Of a DNA stretch of 16,813 nt, positions 7,190 through 13,668 are shown piece after piece. The notes under the pieces are model-generated. The model worked only from the letters and a program-made list of their open reading frames with translations. It was not told the origin of the DNA and did no database searches. Made by a program: the position numbers and the translations under genes. The stretch comes from Proteobacteria bacterium ST_bin16. Lineage in GTDB: Bacteria > Pseudomonadota > Gammaproteobacteria > Burkholderiales > Nitrosomonadaceae. Positions within the stretch are counted from its first letter, which is position 1. The number at the start of each line of letters is the position of its first letter. The stretch is from assembly GCA_002083595.1 (NCBI GenBank), contig MSXT01000038.1:1-16813 (forward strand), read 5' to 3'.

Positions 7190-7234
7190 ACACCGCTATC
7201 CAATTGAAATTATTACTGTTTTTTATAGCGGTGT
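7190..7234 (-). repeat. 10-bp inverted repeat at the dedA 3' end
   Basis: ACACCGCTAT (7190-7199) and ATAGCGGTGT (7225-7234) are perfect complements separated by 25 bases. The second arm lies in the last codons of dedA. No U tract follows on either strand, so this is not a standard intrinsic terminator; it might be a mRNA-end hairpin. A match of this length could also arise by chance in a window of this size. Confidence 0.3.
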
Positions 7235-7848
7235 TTGAGATACTCAATCACCGGCGGCGTTATCGATAGAATGATGATCGCTAGAATGATGAGTTTGAAA
7301 TTTTGCTGCACCATCGGCAGCTGCCCAAAATAAAATCCGGCATAAACAAACGTTCCGACCCATAGTACGGCGCCCACTATGTTATACACAATAAAGGTGC
7401 GGTAGGGCATCGTGCCGATACCTGCTACAAAGGGTGCAAAGGTGCGGATGATGGGAATAAAGCGTGCGATGATGATGGTTTTGGTGCCATGTTTCAGATA
7501 AAAGGCTTGGGTTTTTTCGAGATATTCCCGTTTGAAAAAGCGCGAATTCTGCGAAGCAAATACTTTTGCTCCCACCGTTTTACCTATCCAATAATTCACA
7601 GAATCCCCTAGAATACCGGCCAAACTTAAGCCAGCAAATAAGACATGCGGATTAAGCTGAGAACCTTCCAGTGATGCCAGAGAACCGGCCGCGAATAACA
7701 GGGAATCACCCGGCAGAAGCGGCAACACAACGAGTCCGGTCTCGCAAAACACAATCAGGAAAAGAATGCCATAAATCCATAACCCGTATTCTGAAGCAAG
7801 CTGTTGCAAATGCCTGTCGATATGAAGAATGAAATCAATAAGAAACAT
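7213..7848 (-). CDS. DedA-family membrane protein (VTT domain)
   Basis: This 211-aa integral membrane protein has the hallmarks of the DedA (SNARE-associated/VTT) family. The N-terminal helix region has Glu36 and the loop LLPGDSLLFAAG (Asp48), followed by GDSVNYWIGK (81-90). The conserved block IIARFIPIIRTFAPFVAGIG (126-145) carries the two functional arginines 129 and 135, and helices near 153-172 and 185-202 complete it. Family members act in the inner membrane; several bacterial ones are proton-dependent and needed for undecaprenyl- or phospholipid recycling and envelope stress tolerance. Length is normal. Start ATG 7848 gives the expected N-terminus, though the upstream ribosome binding site is weak. 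The tauE-like terminator just upstream suggests a separate transcript. A paralogue-level assignment such as YqjA or YghB is not possible by eye. Confidence 0.9.
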   Translation of the reverse strand: MFLIDFILHIDRHLQQLASEYGLWIYGILFLIVFCETGLVVLPLLPGDSLLFAAGSLASLEGSQLNPHVLFAGLSLAGILGDSVNYWIGKTVGAKVFASQNSRFFKREYLEKTQAFYLKHGTKTIIIARFIPIIRTFAPFVAGIGTMPYRTFIVYNIVGAVLWVGTFVYAGFYFGQLPMVQQNFKLIILAIIILSITPPVIEYLKHRYKKQ

Positions 7849-7949
7849 AAATAATTGTGGGAAGAATGAGAACGTTAGGCATCGGACTCCGGATGGAGAG
7901 ACATACTTAAGCTGGAGAAGGATCCAGTTTGAGTAAGTTTAACTGGAAG

Positions 7950-7991
7950 AACAGAAAAAATCTCCCGGAATATTGCCTTATTTCCGGAAGA
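7950..7991 (-). terminator. Intrinsic terminator after the TauE/SafE gene
   Basis: Read on the minus strand, TCTTCCGGAA (7991-7982) pairs with TTCCGGGAGA (7970-7961) over 10 bp including one G-U, with an 11-nt loop. It is followed at once by six T (7960-7955). The structure begins about 10 bases after the stop of the upstream gene. Confidence 0.88.
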
Positions 7992-8000
7992 TTATTGTAG

Positions 8001-8981
8001 CTATAACGTGATGAGCGCTTTATAGAGATTGAAACAGCTAATCGTAATAATCAGAATACCCACAAGTATTAGCAAAGTACGCGCATGAAACTTCTTGCAC
8101 AAATAAGCTGCAAATGGCGCTGCAAACAAACCGCCGAAAACCAATCCGACAATCAACGGCCAATGATCGGTTTCCATCAGGAGTGCAAACGTCGCCGCAC
8201 TGGCTAATGTCAGGAAAAATTCCGCAAAATTCACCGAACCGATGGTTGTGCGCGGGTCTGTACCTGTCCCTACCAAGGTTGAAGTCACAATCGGTCCCCA
8301 GCCGCCGCCGCCCGCTGCATCCATGAATCCACCGAAACAGGCCAGTTTACCGATATGTTGAGGTGCGTCTTTACGGGCGCTCAGTTGCCGGAAAGCTTTA
8401 CTGAGAATATAAACACCCAGCAGAACTAAGTAAGCGGATATGAAAGGCTTGAATAATGCGCTATTGACATGCGTAACTAATAACGCGCCCAAGATACCGC
8501 CCAATACACCCGGCACCAGTAAACGAGTGAACAATTGTTTATTGACATTACCGAATTTGGCATGCGCAATGCCTGAGACGCCCGTGGTAAATATCTCAGC
8601 GATATGCACACTGGCACTGGCGGCAGCCGGACTTGCACCGGAGGCTAATAAAAAAGTGGTGGCGGTGACACCGTAAGCCATACCCAAAGCACCATCGACA
8701 ACTTGCGCAAGAAAACCAACGGCAACTGCACTCCAGAAAATCCTGCTATCGAGCGTGGCACTAATAATCTGCCAGCTTTCCCCCAAATCCTGCGCAAGAA
8801 AAAAGCGAATGATTAAAAATGCGATCAGTAAAACCAATACAATGACAGCAAACCAGACGGCAGCACGCAAAAAAGGATGTGCATCCAGATGAGAAACGGT
8901 ATCTTCGACAGGCGGTAATCCTAATTGTTGATGTTCTTCATTGACGGGATTCGATGTCAGATCAAGATTGCGTATTTTCAT
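8001..8981 (-). CDS. TauE/SafE-family sulfite/anion exporter-like permease
   Basis: The product has 326 aa. After a polar N-terminal tail of about 38 residues comes one long hydrophobic helix (about 40-64), then the TauE/SafE core. The core opens with the repeat FLAQVVDGALGMAYGVTATT (about 89-108) and continues with SASVHIAEIFTTGVSGIAHA. The second half carries FGGFMDAAGGGGWGPIVTST, the duplicated signature of the family, followed by several helices. The family moves small organic or sulfur anions (sulfite, sulfonates, sulfoacetate) across the inner membrane; the actual substrate cannot be inferred. The length exceeds the usual 250-270 aa because of the N-terminal tail and extra helix. Start ATG 8981 begins MKIRNLDL; the ribosome binding site is weak. 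No sulfur-metabolism gene is adjacent. Confidence 0.88.
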   Translation of the reverse strand: MKIRNLDLTSNPVNEEHQQLGLPPVEDTVSHLDAHPFLRAAVWFAVIVLVLLIAFLIIRFFLAQDLGESWQIISATLDSRIFWSAVAVGFLAQVVDGALGMAYGVTATTFLLASGASPAAASASVHIAEIFTTGVSGIAHAKFGNVNKQLFTRLLVPGVLGGILGALLVTHVNSALFKPFISAYLVLLGVYILSKAFRQLSARKDAPQHIGKLACFGGFMDAAGGGGWGPIVTSTLVGTGTDPRTTIGSVNFAEFFLTLASAATFALLMETDHWPLIVGLVFGGLFAAPFAAYLCKKFHARTLLILVGILIITISCFNLYKALITL

Positions 8982-9205
8982 GAGCTTAGCTTTATATTAC
9001 CTGCAAAATGCGCTGCACTATAGCCGCACCTGAACATAATTTGAAATAATATTTAGTAATATACTTATAGCAATAAGTTAGATCTATTGCTGAGTGCGGT
9101 GTCCGGTAGAAATGCGACTGCAACCAAAGAATACGCCGGAATCGGATTGGAATTTGTTTGAATCAGTCAAAAGGAAAATCAGATAAATATCAGAAGAACA
9201 ATGAA
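8982..9205. other. Intergenic region with one hairpin
   Basis: No credible gene is seen. AGCAATA (9069-9075) and TATTGCT (9085-9091) form a perfect 7-bp hairpin with a 9-nt loop and no T run after it. A plus-strand frame at 9158-9346 overlaps the DUF4389 gene antisense and does not look coding. The region must hold the promoter of the minus-strand TauE/SafE gene, but I cannot place it firmly. Confidence 0.4.
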
Positions 9206-9532
9206 TTAGACGTTTCTATTACTATCACTGCCATCTTTAATCATATCGGGAGTATCGCTGACGATTGGCCACGTACTGAACGGAAACGGACGTTGTTCAC
9301 TGTTAAAAGTCAGGAAGTTAATGATCTGATGGATATAGATGCTTAGACTCTGACTGAATCCAAGTAAAAATTCATTCGTTTTCCCGGTTAATATCAACGT
9401 GGCAAACTGGAAAAATAAGATACCAATGATCAATGAATTAGAAAATCCGTAGATAAATATGAAGAAAAGCATGAAAAGCCCACGCTGCCAGTTTTCTCTT
9501 TTCTGAATTCTTTGTTTAATTTCTTCATTCAT
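9206..9532 (-). CDS. DUF4389-family membrane protein, 108 aa
   Basis: The protein matches my memory of DUF4389: a short charged N-terminus (MNEEIKQRIQKRENWQRG), two hydrophobic helices (about 19-31 and 34-50), the family stretch TGKTNEFLLGFSQSLSIYI (49-67), then QIINFLTFNSEQRPFPFSTW. The function of the family is unknown. ATG 9532 is chosen over the upstream TTG at 9547 because the conserved N-terminus starts there and GGAAAAG precedes it at about 6-7 bases. It is the last gene of the leftward run that includes the NlpC/P60 lipoprotein and the che genes, 113 bases after the lipoprotein gene. The C-terminal 20 residues are polar and look disordered. I see no terminator downstream. Confidence 0.8.
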   Translation of the reverse strand: MNEEIKQRIQKRENWQRGLFMLFFIFIYGFSNSLIIGILFFQFATLILTGKTNEFLLGFSQSLSIYIHQIINFLTFNSEQRPFPFSTWPIVSDTPDMIKDGSDSNRNV

Positions 9533-9645
9533 TGTACTTTTCCACAATTTGATACAGTCACGTTACACGGTCTGCATACAGGGAAACAAGGATACCGCCA
9601 CAGGCTGGATTTATTTGAGTTGAGTCAGATAATGTTATTTTTCGC

Positions 9646-10140
9646 TTATATGCGAATCGATTTCCAGTAGTTGGATTGCCAGTAAACATGATCCAACCGG
9701 GATATGGTGACACCCTTCTTTTCGGAGGCATGTAGAAATTTATTTTTTTCCAAATAGATTCCAACATGATTTGAGGATGGACCCGTTTTGAAGAATATCA
9801 GATCACCCGCCCTCAAATCGTTTTTCCTGATTTCTTTTCCAACCATCATTTGCATTCTGGTTGTTCTTGGCAAGTGCATTCCAAGTTTTGATTTGAATGT
9901 CAAATGCACGAAACCTGAGCAATCGACTCCGCGTTGACTAAGTCCGCCACGCTGATACCGCACCCCCTGCCATTCATCAAATTGGGAATAGAGTGCTTTC
10001 TTGATGTGACCGGAATCTGTTGATTTATGGACTGGTGGGCGCGAGCCCTGTTTTACCGAAGTTTTTTCCTGAAGGGATCCGCAACTCACTAAGAAGCTGA
10101 TACCAATAAATATAATAAAGCGAGAAATAATCCGTTTCAT
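9646..10140 (-). CDS. NlpC/P60-family peptidoglycan endopeptidase lipoprotein (Spr/MepS-like)
   Basis: The product is 164 aa with a lipoprotein signal: basic start, hydrophobic core and lipobox FLVSC with the lipidated Cys20 followed by Gly-Ser, predicting an outer-membrane anchor. The NlpC/P60 catalytic triad is visible: Cys74 in GVDCSGF, His125 in NHVGIYL and His137 in FLHAS. Other family marks are HLPRTTRMQ (89-97) and LRAGDLIFF (109-117). Members hydrolyse cross-links or stem peptides in murein; E. coli Spr/MepS and NlpC are close in size and layout. It follows cheB by 52 bases on the same strand, so cotranscription is possible but would not imply a chemotaxis role. The region before the start lacks a strong ribosome binding site. 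Confidence 0.9.
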   Translation of the reverse strand: MKRIISRFIIFIGISFLVSCGSLQEKTSVKQGSRPPVHKSTDSGHIKKALYSQFDEWQGVRYQRGGLSQRGVDCSGFVHLTFKSKLGMHLPRTTRMQMMVGKEIRKNDLRAGDLIFFKTGPSSNHVGIYLEKNKFLHASEKKGVTISRLDHVYWQSNYWKSIRI

Positions 10141-10192
10141 TGATAAGACGCTTTTACTTTATAGCCAATTAAAAAGTAAATTCTTACAGAGA

Positions 10193-11272
10193 TTATACGC
10201 GATTACCGTGTGATCCCATACTTGAGATTTTTGACAAAACAGACCTTGCCATATCTTTTAATGATACAACTTCATTGACTCCACCCGCTGCAATCGCTTC
10301 TTTCGGCATCCCAAAAACGACACAACTGGCTTCATCTTGGGCGAAATTATAAGCGCCTGACTTCTGCATTTCCAACATTCCGGCCGCACCATCTTTTCCC
10401 ATGCCTGTGAGAATCACACCGATAGCATTTTTGCCTGCACAATTTGCAACCGAGCGGAATAGTACATCAACCGATGGCCGATGTCGACTGACTAGCTCCC
10501 CCTGATTTAATTCCGTCATATAGTTCGCGCCACTGCGCTTGAGCAATAAGTGCGAGTGTCCAGGTGCGATAAATGCATGTCCTGGTAACACCCTCTCACC
10601 TCCCTGAGCCTCAACCACAGCTATCTTGCACAGGCTATTTAAACGATTGGCAAATGATTTTGTGAATCCTTCCGGCATATGTTGAGTGACCAGAATCCCC
10701 GGTGAATCAGGTGGCATACGAATTAGAAATTCTTTGATGGCTTCTGTACCACCGGTAGAAGCTCCCACGATGATTAACTTTTCTGTCGAGGCGATTCGAT
10801 TCGCAATGGCAGGCAACACTGCATCCGCAGTTGCACTTTTGGTAATCAACGGGGATGCATTTCGCTTGAGTCTGGCAGACTTCGCAATACGGATTTTATT
10901 GGCAATTTCACTTCCGTATTCTTTTAGTCCCGATGCAATATCGATTTTGGGTTTGGCCACAAAATCAACCGCGCCCAATTCAAGCGCACGGAATGTCACA
11001 TCGGAGCTTTTCTCAGTTAATGTTGAAACCATAACCACAGGCATCGGTCTCAGTCGCATTAATTTTTCCAAGAAGTCAAGCCCGTCCATTTTGGGCATCT
11101 CGACATCCAACGTCAGCACATCTGGATTCAATTCTCGGATCATTTCCCGTGCCGCTAGCGGATCAGCAGCTGCCCCAATGACTTCCATATCGGGCTGGCT
11201 ATTGATTATCTCAGTTAATAGCTTACGAATAAGTGCCGAATCGTCAACAACGATAACTGTTATTTTCTTCAT
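10193..11272 (-). CDS. cheB: CheB, chemoreceptor methylesterase/glutaminase response regulator
   Basis: The 359-aa protein has an N-terminal receiver domain (3-120) with the acidic pair Asp10-Asp11, phosphoacceptor Asp56 in LTLDVEMPKMDG and Lys108. A linker (about 120-160) leads to the CheB catalytic domain with the triad Ser172 (VGASTGGTEA), His198 (TQHMPEGF) and Asp294 (LTGMGKDGAAGM). CheB demethylates or deamidates receptor glutamates when phosphorylated by CheA, which resets receptor sensitivity. Length is normal. It lies 37 bases after cheD on the same strand, the common cheR-cheD-cheB order. The start ATG 11272 is immediately followed by the expected first strand (KKITVIVVDDSA); the ribosome binding site is poor. 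Confidence 0.96.
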   Translation of the reverse strand: MKKITVIVVDDSALIRKLLTEIINSQPDMEVIGAAADPLAAREMIRELNPDVLTLDVEMPKMDGLDFLEKLMRLRPMPVVMVSTLTEKSSDVTFRALELGAVDFVAKPKIDIASGLKEYGSEIANKIRIAKSARLKRNASPLITKSATADAVLPAIANRIASTEKLIIVGASTGGTEAIKEFLIRMPPDSPGILVTQHMPEGFTKSFANRLNSLCKIAVVEAQGGERVLPGHAFIAPGHSHLLLKRSGANYMTELNQGELVSRHRPSVDVLFRSVANCAGKNAIGVILTGMGKDGAAGMLEMQKSGAYNFAQDEASCVVFGMPKEAIAAGGVNEVVSLKDMARSVLSKISSMGSHGNRV

Positions 11273-11309
11273 AATAAAAACTCAACGTATTTCATGAAAC
11301 AGGTTCAAG

Positions 11310-11921
11310 CTAAGAAAATAATTCCACATCTCCACCACTATCAACCTTATGTAGACGCTGGCTATAATCCTTTTCACGCTGGGAAATAGTCGTGTTATGT
11401 ATATTGCGTAATTTTTTTACCATTACTTTGCTGCTTTTTGGGAAGAAATAGACTTTGCGCGGAAAGATATCAACCAGATCCTGTGCTACGACTTTTATTT
11501 TCTCTGTTTGTAAAAACTTCAAGACAAAATCCGCATTCCGTTGCCCGACATTGGCGACTGTCAATCCATCCAGAACGTTACCACCGCCGAATACTTTTGC
11601 TTCAAGGTTTCCACGGCGAGCGCCTAGCTTCAATAACTGATTAATCAGTATCTCCATTGCGTAAGTACCATAACGGGCTGAAGCATTTAACGGACTACCT
11701 GCATCTCCCCCACCATCTGGAAGCATAAAATGATTCATACCGCCGATACCGCTATAACAATCTCGAATACAAGCCGCAACACATGAGCCAAGCACAGTTA
11801 CAAGCAGTAAATCCTTATCCGTAACATAATACTCACCTGGCAGCAACTTAACAGCCTGATTATTAAAACTCTTATCAAAGTACAAATTGGTAGCAACTTG
11901 ATCATCGATGATCTCAGCCAT
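11310..11921 (-). CDS. cheD: CheD, chemoreceptor glutamine deamidase
   Basis: This 203-aa CheD converts specific receptor glutamines to glutamates and in some species modulates CheC or receptors. The catalytic core is visible: Cys47 in TVLGSCVAACI and His64 in GGMNHFMLP, followed by the conserved RYGTYAMEILINQL (83-96) and KVFGGGNV (109-116). The C-terminal 45 residues are basic and variable, as in proteobacterial homologues. The gene starts 4 bases after the cheR stop, and its ribosome binding site (AGAGG) overlaps the end of cheR, so the two are likely translationally coupled. With CheR and CheB it forms the adaptation module of this cluster. Confidence 0.95.
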   Translation of the reverse strand: MAEIIDDQVATNLYFDKSFNNQAVKLLPGEYYVTDKDLLLVTVLGSCVAACIRDCYSGIGGMNHFMLPDGGGDAGSPLNASARYGTYAMEILINQLLKLGARRGNLEAKVFGGGNVLDGLTVANVGQRNADFVLKFLQTEKIKVVAQDLVDIFPRKVYFFPKSSKVMVKKLRNIHNTTISQREKDYSQRLHKVDSGGDVELFS

Positions 11922-11925
11922 ACGA

Positions 11926-12789
11926 TTACCTCTGTTTATTAGCTAACTCATAAACGGTTTTCTCACGCAATTTAAACAAATCAACTGCATGCTGAAAGCT
12001 CTCTGAATGACCAGCAAACAACAATCCATCCGGTGCCAGTAGCGGTACAAATTTCTTCAAAATTTTATATTGAGTTTGTTTATCAAAATAAATCATTACA
12101 TTACGACAGAATATCGCATCGAACGGACCGCGAATCGGCCAGCTTTCATCGAGCAAATTCAGTTGCCGGAATGTAATCATATTCCGCAATTCAGGACGTA
12201 CTCTCGCCGATCCGGCATGATGTCCCTTGCCTTTAAGAAAAAACTGCTTAAGTTTCTCTTGGGGTATTTTTTCTAGCTTATCCAATGAATAAATACCCAA
12301 CTGCGCTTTTGCAAGAACATTGGTATCCAGATCCGTTGCCAGAATGTGCACTGGGGGTGAAAATGTCTTAAATGCCTGCACCATCGCCATCGCCATTGAA
12401 TAAGGCTCTTCACCGGTTGACGATGCACTGCACCAGAGTTGAATTTTGCCCTGATTCTTGCGTTTTTCTACATGCTTCTCAAGAATCGGAAAATGATGCT
12501 GTTCGCGAAAAAAAGCTGTTAAATTAGTTGTTAAAGCATTTGTAAATGCTTCCCACTCTTCAGGATTGCCACGTTCCAGAAAATTAAGGTACTCGTTAAA
12601 ACTCGTCAAACCGTTGGCACGCAGACGCCGGGCAAGTCTGCTATAAACCATATTTTGCTTGCCTTTGGAAAGTGAGATGCCTGCATGGTTATATATCAGT
12701 TTTCTGATGCGTTCAAAATCAGCCTGAGTAAAAGCATACTCACGTATCCTGCTATCAGAGCTTTCATCACCACCCAAAATCATTTCCAT
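11926..12789 (-). CDS. cheR: CheR, chemoreceptor glutamate methyltransferase
   Basis: This 287-aa CheR transfers methyl groups from S-adenosylmethionine to receptor glutamates. The small N-terminal helical domain (about 18-85) includes FTQADFERIRKLIYNHAGI and RLARRLRANG. The catalytic domain follows, with TTNLTAFFRE (87-96), the SAM-binding SASSTGEEPYSMAM (where most homologues have Cys in place of the second Ser), ILATDLD, and DAIFCRNVMIYFD. The end LFAGHSES is also standard. Start ATG 12789 gives a short acidic extension; a second ATG two codons later is an alternative. It is the first gene after a 0.3-kb gap from cheW and leads directly into cheD. Confidence 0.95.
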   Translation of the reverse strand: MEMILGGDESSDSRIREYAFTQADFERIRKLIYNHAGISLSKGKQNMVYSRLARRLRANGLTSFNEYLNFLERGNPEEWEAFTNALTTNLTAFFREQHHFPILEKHVEKRKNQGKIQLWCSASSTGEEPYSMAMAMVQAFKTFSPPVHILATDLDTNVLAKAQLGIYSLDKLEKIPQEKLKQFFLKGKGHHAGSARVRPELRNMITFRQLNLLDESWPIRGPFDAIFCRNVMIYFDKQTQYKILKKFVPLLAPDGLLFAGHSESFQHAVDLFKLREKTVYELANKQR

Positions 12790-13096
12790 AATATATCCAT
12801 TTGAATTCTAACAAATACTGCTTTACTGTCATTCCTTACAGTATCAGACTCTGGAGCTTCACCACTTTTCATCAGACATAATGTATTAATATATTGAGTA
12901 AACAATGATATACAATTGGTTATATCTATTGCTAATATGGAGCAGATAATTCAAAGGCATAATCTTTAGCCAGTAGCGAATTTTGCACCCAATTTCTTAC
13001 TGCTTTCTTCAGTCCCACACGTGAACCGGTAACTTAACAATCACCAATTGCCTGCCTCGTTTCTTCTTAAGATCTCCGCTCCGAATCAACTATTCT
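12790..13096 (-). other. Gap of 307 bases between cheW and cheR
   Basis: No gene is supported. Short minus-strand frames exist but none resembles a chemoreceptor or other che protein. An AT-rich stretch around 12885-12925 includes, on the minus strand, TTGTTT followed after 18 bases by TTATGT, a weak promoter candidate for cheRDB. In related clusters a receptor gene often sits at this point. Confidence 0.45.
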
Positions 13097-13609
13097 CTAA
13101 TTTACCGTTTGCTCTATTAACCCCATGTCGCTGCTGCTCATCATTTTTTCGATATCAATCAATATCAGCATGCGCTCGTCTACAGTCCCCAGTCCCATAA
13201 TATATTCCGTATCAATCACCGATCCCAATCCCGGCGCAGGACGCATTTGTTCCAGTCCCAGTGTGATCACATCCGATACCCCATCCACAACTATCCCCAT
13301 CACCCGGCCGGCCACGTTCAAAATTATCACTACGGTAAATTGATCGTACGTCGCACTTCCCAACCGGAATTTAATCCGCATATCTATGATCGGTACGATT
13401 ATTCCTCGCAAATTAACTACTCCTTTGATAAATTCCGGTGCATTCGCTATCTGCGTTATCGCGTCATAGCCTCTTATCTCTTGTACTTTTAGTATCTCTA
13501 TACCATATTCCTCACTTCCTAACCGGAACGTCAGAAATTCATTCGCCATTTGACTGGTATGTGGATTGACTGCATTAGAAGTAGTAATCGCTGCTTGCTC
13601 TTGAGACAT
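13097..13609 (-). CDS. cheW: CheW, chemotaxis coupling protein
   Basis: The 170-aa protein is a single CheW domain: EFLTFRLGSEEYGIEILKVQ (about 24-43) opens the fold, EIRGYDAITQIANAPEFIKG follows, then NLRGIIVPIIDMR (68-80) and the closing strands GIVVDGVSDV and MLILIDIEKM. CheW links chemoreceptors to CheA in the signalling array. The start is set at ATG 13609, because AGGAG (13618-13622 on plus as CTCCT) lies 8 bases upstream; a longer start at GTG 13618 would overlap that site. The gene follows cheA by about 60 bases and has the same direction, so it belongs to the cheA transcript. Slightly longer than E. coli CheW owing to a polar N-terminal tail of about 22 residues. Confidence 0.95.
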   Translation of the reverse strand: MSQEQAAITTSNAVNPHTSQMANEFLTFRLGSEEYGIEILKVQEIRGYDAITQIANAPEFIKGVVNLRGIIVPIIDMRIKFRLGSATYDQFTVVIILNVAGRVMGIVVDGVSDVITLGLEQMRPAPGLGSVIDTEYIMGLGTVDERMLILIDIEKMMSSSDMGLIEQTVN

Positions 13610-13668
13610 GGTAAACACTCCTGATTAATAAGTTATCTTGGTATAAAAATATCAACTATCCAATCGAT

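Noticed and set aside
9158..9346. Plus-strand frame of 62 codons.
   Set aside because: It is antisense to the DUF4389 gene, lacks a ribosome binding site and shows no protein-like pattern.
10153..10180. Perfect 8-bp inverted repeat TTTACTTT/AAAGTAAA between cheB and the lipoprotein gene as a terminator.
   Set aside because: The stem is almost only A-T, has a 12-nt loop and no following T run on either strand.
13610..13618. GTG start for CheW three codons upstream.
   Set aside because: It overlaps the AGGAG that serves the ATG at 13609.
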